From Phycisphaerae bacterium (GTDB lineage: Bacteria; Planctomycetota; Phycisphaerae; Sedimentisphaerales; Anaerobacaceae), in the NCBI GenBank assembly GCA_016782865.1, contig JADHXR010000034.1, positions 1 to 52,462 of the forward strand: a DNA stretch of 52,462 nt, given 5' to 3'. The position numbers and the translations under genes are program-made. The notes under the pieces were generated by a model. It was given only the letters and a program-made list of their open reading frames with translations. It did no database searches and was not told where the DNA came from. Positions 40,074 to 48,405 of this stretch are shown here, one piece after another; position 1 is the first letter of the stretch; each line of letters starts with the position of its first letter.

Positions 40074-40967
40074 ATGCATATCGATATGTTTAGAATATTC
40101 TGCGATCTGGCAGATATGCGAAGCTTCTCGAAAACCGCCGAAAAGCATTTGTTGAGCCAGTCTGCGGTCTCGCAGCAGCTCGCGCAACTGGAGCTGGCGC
40201 ACAAGTGCCAGTTGATCAACCGCAAGAAGAGGCCCATAGAGCTTACGAAGCAGGGCCGGTTGTTTTATCAAGCTTCCAAGGACATGATGGATAGATATGG
40301 GCAACTGAAGACCGAATTGGCTGCTCTGGAGAAATCGTCTGTGAGCCGAATAAACGTCGCGGCGATTTTCAGCATTGGTATGCATACGTTGCCTGACTAC
40401 ATCAAGAGGTTCATGGTAGTCAATCCGAATGTCAATGTTCATGTCGAATATTTCAGCGCCGGCACAATCTATGAGTTGATTCTGGCCGGGCGGGTGGACA
40501 TCGGTCTTGTGGCCGTTCCGAAGAGGGATAAGAGGCTTGACGTATATGAGTTCGAGGATGAGCCGCTCGTGTTGGTCTGCAGCCCCAAGCATCCATTGTC
40601 TCGTGAATCGCTCGTGGATATTCACAGATTGCAATTTGAAAGATTTATCGCTTTCGAGAAGGACGTTCCAACGCGAGCGTGGATAGACGGAATTCTGGAG
40701 CGATACAGCACGGTTGTGCGCCCGGTGATGGAATTTGACAATATCGAGACCGTCAAGCGAGCCGTGGAGATTAATTCGGGCATAAGCATATTGCCCCGGA
40801 CGGCAATCGGCCAGGAAGTGGGTGCCGGAACGATAAAGGCTGTTGGCTTTTCGAATGAGAATTTTGTCAGGCCGACCGGCATAATTGTCCGTAAAGGTAA
40901 GATGTTGAGCCAGGCTGGCCGATATCTTATTGAACTGTTACGCAAGAAACCCGAGTTGGAACCGTAA
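40074..40967 (+). CDS. LysR-family transcriptional regulator
   Basis: 297 residues from ATG 40074 (or 293 from ATG 40086). An N-terminal winged HTH (MFRIFCDLADMRSFSKTAEKHLLSQSAVSQQLAQLE) is followed by a C-terminal type 2 periplasmic-binding fold (about 90-290), which binds a small effector. The HTH spacing and the LSQSAVSQQL helix are typical. TATAAT (40070-40075) overlaps the first ATG, so the second ATG at 40086 would be the start if that box is used. The ligand is unknown. It is followed by HAD, LolA-like and HPr-like genes on the same strand with tiny gaps, so it may be the first gene of that unit. Confidence 0.9.
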   Translation: MHIDMFRIFCDLADMRSFSKTAEKHLLSQSAVSQQLAQLELAHKCQLINRKKRPIELTKQGRLFYQASKDMMDRYGQLKTELAALEKSSVSRINVAAIFSIGMHTLPDYIKRFMVVNPNVNVHVEYFSAGTIYELILAGRVDIGLVAVPKRDKRLDVYEFEDEPLVLVCSPKHPLSRESLVDIHRLQFERFIAFEKDVPTRAWIDGILERYSTVVRPVMEFDNIETVKRAVEINSGISILPRTAIGQEVGAGTIKAVGFSNENFVRPTGIIVRKGKMLSQAGRYLIELLRKKPELEP

Positions 40968-40979
40968 GAGAATACTGAC

Positions 40980-41573
40980 ATGTCATTCAAAGCTGTAATA
41001 TTCGATCTGGACGGGACGATTACCCAGCCCTATTTCGATTTTGACGCCATTCGCCAAGAGATTGGCCTGGCCCGAGATTCCGGGCCCCTCCTGGAGTCTA
41101 TGGAGAAAATGACGTCCCAGCAGCGTGTGGAGGCCGAGAGAATACTGCATTATCACGAGGATAAGGCCGTTACAGAGTCTCTACTGAATCCCGGTGCCGA
41201 GCAGACGCTCTCGGCTCTTCGCACCGCGGGGATTCATATCGGGATATTGACGCGCAACGAGCGAGACAATGCCTTTGCTATTGCCCGCAAGCACAACCTT
41301 CAATTCGATGCGGTTATCGGTCGCGAAGACGGGCCGGTGAAACCGGATGCTTTCGGAGTCCTGCAGTTGTGCCGGCAGTTCGGCGTAGAGCCGCGGGAAA
41401 CTCTTCTCGTGGGCGATTATCTGTTCGACTTGCTCAGTGCGAAGGCCGCAGGTGCGGTAGCGGTGCTTCTGGCGAACCATAATCAGGCCGAGGAGTTTGC
41501 CGAACACGCCGATTTTTGTATCAAGAACATTGGTGGGATACTTGAGATTGTTGCAAACAGCAATAGCACATAG
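40980..41573 (+). CDS. HAD-superfamily phosphatase
   Basis: 197 residues. Motif I FDLDGTIT (near 9-16, the nucleophile Asp and acid/base Asp), motif II ILTRNERD near 84, motif III Lys in GPVKPDAFGVL near 120, and motif IV GDYLFDLLSAKAAG near 143. This is the phosphoglycolate-phosphatase-like subclass (small cap). The substrate is unknown. It starts 12 nt after the LysR stop and is probably cotranscribed. Confidence 0.88.
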   Translation: MSFKAVIFDLDGTITQPYFDFDAIRQEIGLARDSGPLLESMEKMTSQQRVEAERILHYHEDKAVTESLLNPGAEQTLSALRTAGIHIGILTRNERDNAFAIARKHNLQFDAVIGREDGPVKPDAFGVLQLCRQFGVEPRETLLVGDYLFDLLSAKAAGAVAVLLANHNQAEEFAEHADFCIKNIGGILEIVANSNST

Positions 41574-41602
41574 TGCGTAATAATGACAAGGGAGGTAATC
41601 TA

Positions 41603-42496
41603 ATGAGCAAAATGACGACAATAAGGGGGGCCCTATCTCTGCTTTTGGCTGCAGGGGCTTGTTGGGCCGCCGGGCACCCAGAGAGTCTCGGTGTGCAAAA
41701 GAGGCCTGCGCGGATTGACCCGGTCGACGCCGTGTTGGAACAACTGAACAAGAAGACCCGGGAGCTGAGGTCGTACCAGTGCCAGATCGAGCACAAATAT
41801 GTTCAGCCCCTGCTTGAATCGCAGGCGATACGTAAAGGTGTTTTGTATTACATGAGGTCCGGCGGCAAATCCGCTCTGAGGGTGAATTTCGAGACGCTCC
41901 AGCAGGAAGATGAGAAAGAGCAGAAGGCAGTCGAGCAGTATATCGTTCTCGACGGCACCTGGTTGAACCATCGCGATCACGAATTCAAAGGCATCTGGCT
42001 CGTTCATATTGACTACCAAATGGAAGAGGTCAAGTACTACCAGTTAGCCGAGCCGGAGGATCCGAACACGCCGACGGACGTCTTCGAATTGGCGAGCAAG
42101 AACCTGCCGATGCTTGGATTTACCAAGACAGAGGAGCTGAAAAAGCAGTTCGAGGTCGAGTTGGTGGGGCAAAAAGAAGCGGAGGCGAAAGATTTTACTC
42201 AAGTGCGTTTGAAGGTTAAGCCGAATTCGGTGTATAAGGATGACTTTCTTTCAATAGATTTTTGGATAGACAAAAAAGTAGGTCTGCCGGCGAAGGTCCG
42301 TGCCACCAAGATCGAGCCGGAACCTCCTTATGGGGATATCGAGGAGATCAAATTCCTCAAGCCTAAGGTCAACAAAGATATAGAGAAGAAAGTTTTTGAG
42401 TTCAAAATACCCAAAGGTTTTGGTGAGCCGGAAATAAAGCCCCTTCCTAAGAAGGGCAACCAGCGACAACATGGCTCCGGTAACAGTGACCGATAA
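41603..42496 (+). CDS. LolA-like secreted protein
   Basis: 297 residues from ATG 41603 with GGGAGG at good spacing. A signal peptide (IRGALSLLLAAGACWAAG) is followed by a mature beta-rich region: LEQLNKKTRELRSYQCQIEHKYVQP, GVLYYMRSGGKSALRVNF, VLDGTWLNHRD, FWIDKKVGLPAKVRATK, and KKVFEFKIPKGF at the end. This fits the LolA/outer-membrane lipoprotein-sorting-like half-barrel fold found in planctomycetes. The true ligand (lipoprotein or lipid) is unknown. The next gene overlaps it by 26 nt. Confidence 0.65.
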   Translation: MSKMTTIRGALSLLLAAGACWAAGHPESLGVQKRPARIDPVDAVLEQLNKKTRELRSYQCQIEHKYVQPLLESQAIRKGVLYYMRSGGKSALRVNFETLQQEDEKEQKAVEQYIVLDGTWLNHRDHEFKGIWLVHIDYQMEEVKYYQLAEPEDPNTPTDVFELASKNLPMLGFTKTEELKKQFEVELVGQKEAEAKDFTQVRLKVKPNSVYKDDFLSIDFWIDKKVGLPAKVRATKIEPEPPYGDIEEIKFLKPKVNKDIEKKVFEFKIPKGFGEPEIKPLPKKGNQRQHGSGNSDR

Positions 42497-44012
42497 TAAT
42501 TTTCAAATACAAATCTCCAAACGTGCCGGAACGCTGCTTGGCTTGGCGAAGCATCTGTCGCAGTGCCATTCGAGCAAGAAGCTAATGACGCGCCCCCTCA
42601 TGGGAGCGTTGCTTTCGGAGTCTACGCAGGTTGAGGAGTTTCTTGACGCGTGCGGCGCCGGCCGCAACTGCCGGTGGTGCGCGTTCAGATCGCTGACCGC
42701 CGCGATCAAACATTTCTCCGATCTCAGCTACGAGTTGCTTCACATCCGACACACATTGCCCGGCTATCGACTCCTGCCGATTGAGCGGGACTTCGTCGAA
42801 GCCACTGACGAGACACTTGAGTTCACTGTTGAGGTGCTTCAGGGGGTGGCAAAGAGACTACTCGTCAAGGCGGATAATCTTGGCCTTGTCGTTCCGTCCA
42901 GAAGCTTGCGCGAGGAATCGTATACCGAAGAGCTTCCAGTGGGGCAGTTGCCGCGCGATTGTGCGACGCGCAGGGTCGAAGCGGTTTCCGAATCGGCAGC
43001 TCGATTGACGACTGCTTTCCTGAACCTGGCCGTGGAGAGCAAGTATGTCCGCGCCGCCAGCGGAGCCAAGCCCAAAGAGTACGTTTCGTATGCCGCAGAC
43101 TCGCTCAGTGAGGAGAAGTTACGAAGTCTCGAGCTTCAATTCCATAATCTTCAGTCGCTCTACGACACGTACGTCTCAGGCAGCGAGGCTGAACAGCTTG
43201 ATACGGATTTGCCTGTTCTCAGGGGGCACATAAGCGTTGTTTTTCATCTGCTCCGGACGGCGACGCTGTTCGCTCACCATTACGAACGGCACGTTAACAA
43301 GCGCCTATGCGACTCGCAAAGCAGGCAGAAGCCTGTGGTGGAGGCCGAATTGCTGCTGGATATGCTGATGAAGTATTCGGTCACCCATATCAATCTGTAT
43401 ATCGGCTGCGCGGAACATCTGTGCCATGAAATGCTCAAGCGGTACGCTGAGGTTGTCGAGATTGAGGTGCCTGTGCCGCCATATCGCGGTTTTCACGTTC
43501 GTCCGTCAACGCTTGTCTCCAAGATCGCGCTCCACTATGGAAGCGAGCTGCAGATGGAGCTGGATGACGAAGTTTATGATGCCGGCTCGCCGCTGGAACT
43601 TTTCCGCGCCAACGAGAAGATCAACGCCAATAAACGGCGCTGGCTGTCAGCGGAAATTGTCCGCCTCAATCTCGTCCAGGAAGGCTGGGGTCAGAAGGAT
43701 ACAAATGTTGTTGTTCGTGACGTCGTGCTGGCATTGGCCGCGCGCAGCAAACTGTTACTGTACGAGCAGCCCCTGCAGTTGCCCGCCGAGTCCGCTCGAA
43801 AGGAGGGGACACTGTTGGAGAAGGTCATCGATGAGATGGCCAGGCTGCTGGCGATGGGCCAGATCGACGCGGACACCAAGTTGACAGCCAAGTTTATCGG
43901 TGACAGAAGAGTCCTGGATGATATTGAGCTTCTTGCAGAATCCGGGTACGGCGAGGACAAGTTCGGCAACAATGTTCGTTTGCCGGAGGAGCTTGCGTAT
44001 CTGCGGCGCTAA
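42471..44012 (+). CDS. hypothetical protein with an embedded HPr-like phosphocarrier segment
   Basis: 513 residues that I cannot assign to a family. The N-terminal region (1-200) is mostly helical, with Cys61, Cys67 and Cys70 as CGAGRNCRWC, a possible metal site. Residues of about 329-400 resemble HPr: VVEIEVPVPPYRGFHVRPSTLVSKIAL then GSELQMEL. GFHVRPS (340-346) matches the HPr active-site pattern G-x-H-x-R-P-[AS], with His342 at the phosphorylated position. About 400-513 is a helical C-terminus. No signal peptide is seen. The start overlaps the LolA-like stop by 26 nt, so translation is coupled. A role in phosphotransfer regulation is possible but unproven. Confidence 0.6.
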   Translation: MAPVTVTDNNFQIQISKRAGTLLGLAKHLSQCHSSKKLMTRPLMGALLSESTQVEEFLDACGAGRNCRWCAFRSLTAAIKHFSDLSYELLHIRHTLPGYRLLPIERDFVEATDETLEFTVEVLQGVAKRLLVKADNLGLVVPSRSLREESYTEELPVGQLPRDCATRRVEAVSESAARLTTAFLNLAVESKYVRAASGAKPKEYVSYAADSLSEEKLRSLELQFHNLQSLYDTYVSGSEAEQLDTDLPVLRGHISVVFHLLRTATLFAHHYERHVNKRLCDSQSRQKPVVEAELLLDMLMKYSVTHINLYIGCAEHLCHEMLKRYAEVVEIEVPVPPYRGFHVRPSTLVSKIALHYGSELQMELDDEVYDAGSPLELFRANEKINANKRRWLSAEIVRLNLVQEGWGQKDTNVVVRDVVLALAARSKLLLYEQPLQLPAESARKEGTLLEKVIDEMARLLAMGQIDADTKLTAKFIGDRRVLDDIELLAESGYGEDKFGNNVRLPEELAYLRR

Positions 44013-44096
44013 GGGAGAATCATAAAATAGGCAAGAAAGCAGGCCGACGGACGGACAAAAAAATATTGATTTTATTTGCGAAAACGGCATTTTTCT

Positions 44097-44125
44097 TTGA
44101 CAAAGCAATTTGTCACCGTTAATTT
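44097..44125 (+). promoter_or_regulatory. promoter and operator-like palindrome of the histone-like gene
   Basis: TTGACA (44097-44102) with TAATTT (44120-44125) at 17 nt. The palindrome TGACAAA-GCAA-TTTGTCA (44098-44115) overlaps the -35 box, where a repressor would block RNA polymerase. Confidence 0.5.
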
Positions 44126-44182
44126 CTAAATGATTTTAACCTGCTCTGACTTTTTCTAATCCGCAAAGTGGAGGTTATTTTT

Positions 44183-44356
44183 ATGCAAGAATATGAAGAT
44201 CTTAAAGTGCTGGTTGCTGAAATCGAAGCCGACATAAGCAAAGCCGAAGGTGGAAACAAGGCGGCTGGAACGCGAGTTCGCAAGCAGATGCAGCGCATCA
44301 AACAGGCTGCCCAACTTGTTCGCAACTCGATCCTTGAGATCAGATCAGCCCAGTAG
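44183..44356 (+). CDS. histone H1-like small protein (Hc1 type)
   Basis: 57 residues from ATG 44183 with GGAGG at good spacing. The pattern EYEDLKVLVAEIEADISKAEGGNKAAGTRVRKQMQRIKQAA matches the N-terminal conserved half of chlamydial/planctomycete Hc1-like proteins (EADLDKAEGGNKAAGTRVRK). The Lys/Ala-rich C-terminal tail of longer family members is absent, so this is the short form. It is a presumed DNA-binding chromatin protein. The gene stands alone with its own promoter. Confidence 0.85.
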   Translation: MQEYEDLKVLVAEIEADISKAEGGNKAAGTRVRKQMQRIKQAAQLVRNSILEIRSAQ

Positions 44357-44509
44357 ATTTTCACCAGTAGTTGTAGAGATCAGTCGGGCTTGGGCGTTGC
44401 GCGCGGTGTGTATCGGGTGATGCACCATGTGTAGTGGAGTTTTGTGTCCATACAGCTACGATGCTGCAGTGCGATATGTGGGCGCAATGGGTCTTTGGGG
44501 AATTAACTG

Positions 44510-44998
44510 ATGCCGCCACCGTTATTGTTTGATTTGTCGCAAATAGATCTTAATACCAAACCCCTCTACGACAGGGATGCCGTAGAGAAGGCGAATCCAC
44601 AACGATTTGAGATGCAGCAGTTGGACGGCATTCTCTGGTGCGACAGGGAGAAGTCTCTGATCCTGGGCTATAAGGATGTGACCGGCGACGAGTTCTGGAT
44701 TCGCGGGCATATCCCGGACCGGCCGCTGATGCCCGGCGTGATAATGGTCGAGGCAGCAGCTCAGTTGTCGAGTTTCTTTCTAAAAGAGATCTACCAGGAG
44801 GGGGGATTCATAGGTTTTACGGGCATAGAATCCGCAAAATTCCGCTCCGTTGTCGAGCCGGGCCAGAGATTGTACCTGCTGGGCCATATCACCCGGTACA
44901 AGAAGAGAAGGGACACCGCACGCGTTACAATGAGAGTGCAGGGAGTTGTCGACGGAACGATGGTATTTGAAACGACCGTAACCGGCATGCGCGTTTGA
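44510..44998 (+). CDS. FabZ/FabA-like hotdog dehydratase
   Basis: 162 residues. The hotdog fold carries the active-site signature GHIPDRPLMPGVIMVEAAAQLSSFF (about 67-91), with the catalytic His and downstream Glu of 3-hydroxyacyl-ACP dehydratases, followed by FTGIESAKFRSVVEPGQ. It would dehydrate 3-hydroxyacyl-ACP in fatty-acid or related acyl-chain synthesis. The N-terminal 40 residues are longer than in FabZ. It stands apart from other fatty-acid genes in this window, so a specialised role (lipid A or another lipid) is possible. A GGGGAAT precedes the ATG. Confidence 0.85.
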   Translation: MPPPLLFDLSQIDLNTKPLYDRDAVEKANPQRFEMQQLDGILWCDREKSLILGYKDVTGDEFWIRGHIPDRPLMPGVIMVEAAAQLSSFFLKEIYQEGGFIGFTGIESAKFRSVVEPGQRLYLLGHITRYKKRRDTARVTMRVQGVVDGTMVFETTVTGMRV

Positions 44999-45319
44999 TC
45001 ACTTTGGGCCATTTGCAGGACAATCTCCGCACAACATCTCCCTTTCTGACCGCAAGAGGGCAACGTCGCAGTACACTCGCCAGCCGCCCATCAGCGGCCA
45101 CTGAAAAAAAACGACAATACATTGTCCATCGCTATCTTCGCAGATATGTTGTTTCTCGTTCCACTTCGAGCAGGTGGACAGTAGAAGAATTGACCGCAGT
45201 GGAACAAACCATTCGTTCGAAACCGTCAGCAGACTGCGCATCGGTATAGTCTTTGGCCCCGTTCTCCTGCTCAGACGTTCCACTGCTCTGTTTTGAGACA
45301 CTGCCGCCGCTCAGCAGAA
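44999..45319. other. spacer, no supportable gene
   Basis: About 320 nt between the FabZ-like gene and tRNA-Glu. Only short unsupported frames occur. No clear hairpin or repeat is seen. Confidence 0.5.
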
Positions 45320-45394
45320 TAGCCCCAAGGGGATTCGAACCCCTGTTGCCGGGTTGAAAACCCGGTGTCCTAGGCCTACCTAGACGATGGGGCC
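45320..45394 (-). tRNA. tRNA-Glu (anticodon TTC)
   Basis: Reading the minus strand, the acceptor stem GGCCCCA pairs with TGGGGCT (one G-T pair), and discriminator A ends the gene. The anticodon arm CCGGG-TTTTCAA-CCCGG gives anticodon TTC. The T arm CAGGGG-TTCGAAT-CCCCTT is standard, with TTCGAAT. The 3' CCA is not encoded. It lies 8 nt downstream of the ferredoxin stop, in the same orientation. Confidence 0.95.
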
Positions 45395-45402
45395 AACCTA
45401 AA

Positions 45403-45576
45403 TCATTCCACGCTTATCGCTTCCACCTCGCAGGCGTCGACGCACATGCCACAATCGGAACACTCATCGACATCCACCACAGCCTTTTCGTCAGCCATGC
45501 TTATGGCTTCGCTCGGACACTCTGACACGCAGGATTCACAACCAGTGCATTTTTCTCCATCTACAATTGCGGCCAT
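45403..45576 (-). CDS. 2x[4Fe-4S] ferredoxin
   Basis: 57 residues, below most gene-finder length limits. Two classical clusters are present: CTGCESCVSECP near residues 11-22 and CSDCGMCVDACE near 40-51, with the family spacing CxxCxxCxxxC(P/E). It is a small acidic low-potential electron carrier, useful to an anaerobe (for example for oxidoreductases fed by the sugar pathways); the partner is unknown. AAAGGG is about 9 nt before the ATG. The tRNA-Glu gene follows directly, so both may be on one transcript. Confidence 0.92.
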   Translation of the reverse strand: MAAIVDGEKCTGCESCVSECPSEAISMADEKAVVDVDECSDCGMCVDACEVEAISVE

Positions 45577-45763
45577 TTACACAACCCTTTCAAAAAAACT
45601 CGTTACTACTCATGTAAAGTCATAGCTCAGCAGAAATTGGAATACTACAGGATTATTTCGAGATTACAACCCATTTTCTTAAGAAATTTTTGCGAGCTCC
45701 CCCCGAGATTCTCGCGGGTCCCGATCGCTCGGTTTGGGGTGAGTTTCCTCCGCCCGGTCGCCT

Positions 45764-48223
45764 CTAACGCTGCTCCTGTTGCCCTGATAGAGCAATCGCC
45801 ATCTCGCGGACAAACTTGCTCTGGTCGTGTTCTGCAGTGGAGTCGAGAACCGGGCCGAACTTGCTGGCCGGGCTCGAGGCCAGCAGATAAACCGCCATCA
45901 TCCGGACCGGCCATTTCGCGTTGTTCAGATTCTCCGCCACGGCGCTGGTCAATTCGTAGTCAAGGGACAACGCAAGCATCTCGGCCATCGTATGGACCTT
46001 CACGACCCACTCAGAGTCGGCGGGATTGCGCAGCAGGCCGGATTCGTGCAACAATGCGTTTCTTAACAGATGCGTTACCCAATCGGCGTACATGAATCTA
46101 TAGGGCAGTCTGCCGTCAGACAACGCATGCTGTTCCCTCAAGAGCCCGGTGAAGAGCTGTGCGGTCTTGATTTTCTGGTCGGGACGGTTGATTGAGATCG
46201 ATCGGAACTGCTCCCTCAAGTGTTTGCCTGTGGCCGTAAGTTTGACACCCGGGCGCCTTATCCGAGTGCGGGCCGGCTCGACATAAGTGAGTCTGTTGGC
46301 TATCTTACCGCTCTCGGTTATTACCGGGTCTATATAAAGTGTAAACTCTATGTCCAAAGACGCCTGTGGATGTTTGAGGAGCGTGTTTCTCAGTTCGCCG
46401 GTGAAGAGTCTCACGGGGACAAGAATGCTGCCACCTGGCGCTGCGAGGAAGGTCGTTCGATTTCTGGTGAACACCAGGTTCGGTATCTTCCTGCTCAAAT
46501 CTCCGCTGATTTCGGCATCGATTCTGATGTCACCCTTGAACAGCCCCTCGTCACTGACCACAAAAGGCTCGGATGAGCTGTTCGTTATTGCGACGATGCC
46601 GCTGAACTCGCTGCCGTATGGAAACGTCTCGCCCTGGATGTCGAGCTTGGCGGAAATCACCTGCTCCGGGGGAATGAACACCGGAGCGAGTGTTTGGCCA
46701 AAGGCACTCTCCAATGAAGCCAAAATAGAATTTGGATCATCGGGCGGGGCGTACTTCCTGCCCTGCTCGGACAGAATCACTTTGGCGCGCTCGGCGGCAA
46801 ACGACCCGGGGTCTTTGGCAATTGCCGACAGCAGGCTCTCGATGGCCTGATCGGTCCGCGATTGGGCCAAATGAATCAGCCCTTGCGTCAAATCTGCAAT
46901 CTGATTGCGGTTGCCCTCGCCGATATACGGTTTTGCCCATTCTATTTGCTTGCCGGTCGCCAGTGCATAGGCCAGAAGAGACGACGTGACAGGTGAATTC
47001 TCAATGGCAAAGGCTTTGTTAGCCCACTTCACAGCCTCGTCCGGGATCGGCAAGGCAAAACAATAGAACCAGGCGAGTTGCTCCACATAGGTTTGCTGTG
47101 AATGAGTGGTCTGCGAGGGCTCTGAATTGATCGTACCTGGGCTAATCCCGCCCCGTGGGGAAATCAACTGTTGAGCATTTTTCTCGGCGCTCTGGAAAAT
47201 CTTTGCTGCCAGCTCGATGTCGCCCATCTTTATGGCTGCTCTGCCTGCAATGGCTTCGAGACGCAGGTCAAATCCGCTTTCCTGGCGGATACGCCGGGCG
47301 ATTTGCAGGCACTTGGACTGATCGGCCTTCGTGTTGTAGCTGGTGATCGCCCAGGGAAGATAGATACGTGCAGGAATAGCCTCGGATTCGTAAAGATACC
47401 GGAACAAGTCGGCGCAGTACTCGTAGGCAGCCGCGGCTGTCTCATAGAGCTGTAGCTTTTCCGCACGGCCCGCAAAGGCGATGGCGGCTTCGATGTCAGA
47501 CGGGTTCTCGCGCAAGGCCAGTCTCAGTCGCTCGAGTGACACTGCCGGTCCGATCTGCTCGGGCGCCACTTCGCCCAGGCCGGCGAAGGCCAGCCGGTTA
47601 TATCTGTTGGCCTTGTAGGCCTGCAGAAAGTAGAACTGTGCCGCATTCGAGTCGGCCTTTTCCGCCTTCAACGCCCCGAGCATGGTCGCCAGTCTCGAAC
47701 TCAGGACTGAATTGCCGCCGCCCAGAGTGCCCAGCATCTGTTCGAGAAGTTTTTCCCGCTCCTCGCGCGAGTTCATCTGTTCAAGCAGATACGCAACCGC
47801 TTTCTCGGCGACGTCAAGGTCGGCGAACTCGTCCGCGTAATCAACGAGCAGTTCGTAGACGAGCTTGGAGTGGTCCGGCTCCGGCTGGCGGCAGGCAAGC
47901 TCGATCAGCAGGCGACGTGCGGCCTTGGTTTCGCTGTCGAGTTCTATCGCCGCGGTCAAAAATACGATCGCCTGTTCGAGCTTCGGCCCTCTGACGTCTT
48001 TGGCGCTGGCCAGCTCGTATGCGATCTCATAGAACCTGCGGCTAACCGAGTCCGACGATAATCGTTCCTGCGCGGGTGTTGAGCCAGCAGGCAGGGTCGA
48101 TCCGAGCTGACCGCCAGTCACCGCCGATCTCTCTCGGCCCTGTGTGGCCAGTCCTTGAGCCCAGAGCTGTGGCCGACACAATAGAAGTGCCGCAAGCACC
48201 AAGAAAGAAGTCTTCATGTACAT
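45764..48223 (-). CDS. secreted TPR/helical-repeat protein
   Basis: 819 residues from ATG 48223 (GGGAGAAG upstream; another ATG at 48217 is possible). A signal peptide (KTSFLVLAALLLCRPQLWAQ) leads the protein. Most of the sequence (about 60-480) consists of helical pairs of the TPR kind, such as LEQAIVFLTAAIELDSETKAARRLLIEL, AAIAFAGRAEKLQLYETAAAAYEYCADL and LAWFYCFALPIPDEAVKWANKAFAIE. The C-terminal part (about 540-819) is less repetitive and ends with a HEAT-like segment (WPVRMMAVYLLASS). I recognise no enzyme. It may be a periplasmic scaffold. Its stop is followed by a 190-nt spacer before the ferredoxin start. Confidence 0.7.
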   Translation of the reverse strand: MYMKTSFLVLAALLLCRPQLWAQGLATQGRERSAVTGGQLGSTLPAGSTPAQERLSSDSVSRRFYEIAYELASAKDVRGPKLEQAIVFLTAAIELDSETKAARRLLIELACRQPEPDHSKLVYELLVDYADEFADLDVAEKAVAYLLEQMNSREEREKLLEQMLGTLGGGNSVLSSRLATMLGALKAEKADSNAAQFYFLQAYKANRYNRLAFAGLGEVAPEQIGPAVSLERLRLALRENPSDIEAAIAFAGRAEKLQLYETAAAAYEYCADLFRYLYESEAIPARIYLPWAITSYNTKADQSKCLQIARRIRQESGFDLRLEAIAGRAAIKMGDIELAAKIFQSAEKNAQQLISPRGGISPGTINSEPSQTTHSQQTYVEQLAWFYCFALPIPDEAVKWANKAFAIENSPVTSSLLAYALATGKQIEWAKPYIGEGNRNQIADLTQGLIHLAQSRTDQAIESLLSAIAKDPGSFAAERAKVILSEQGRKYAPPDDPNSILASLESAFGQTLAPVFIPPEQVISAKLDIQGETFPYGSEFSGIVAITNSSSEPFVVSDEGLFKGDIRIDAEISGDLSRKIPNLVFTRNRTTFLAAPGGSILVPVRLFTGELRNTLLKHPQASLDIEFTLYIDPVITESGKIANRLTYVEPARTRIRRPGVKLTATGKHLREQFRSISINRPDQKIKTAQLFTGLLREQHALSDGRLPYRFMYADWVTHLLRNALLHESGLLRNPADSEWVVKVHTMAEMLALSLDYELTSAVAENLNNAKWPVRMMAVYLLASSPASKFGPVLDSTAEHDQSKFVREMAIALSGQQEQR

Positions 48224-48405
48224 CTGCTTCTCCCGTGAAAGTGCAAAGACCCGCACTTTGCATCAAAACATTTCAGCACTCGCCCCTTCCACCCGACAGA
48301 GCCAACAAAAAACGATAAGTTTATGTATCCAAATCTATATCACCTGGCCTCTCGCAAGTCAAGTGGCCGCGGTGCACAAATGAGCCTTCTTGTCGTTCGA
48401 TGCCT

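Noticed and set aside
44995..45249. 84-codon frame after the FabZ-like gene
   Set aside because: Begins with a poor start overlapping the FabZ stop; composition is non-coding.
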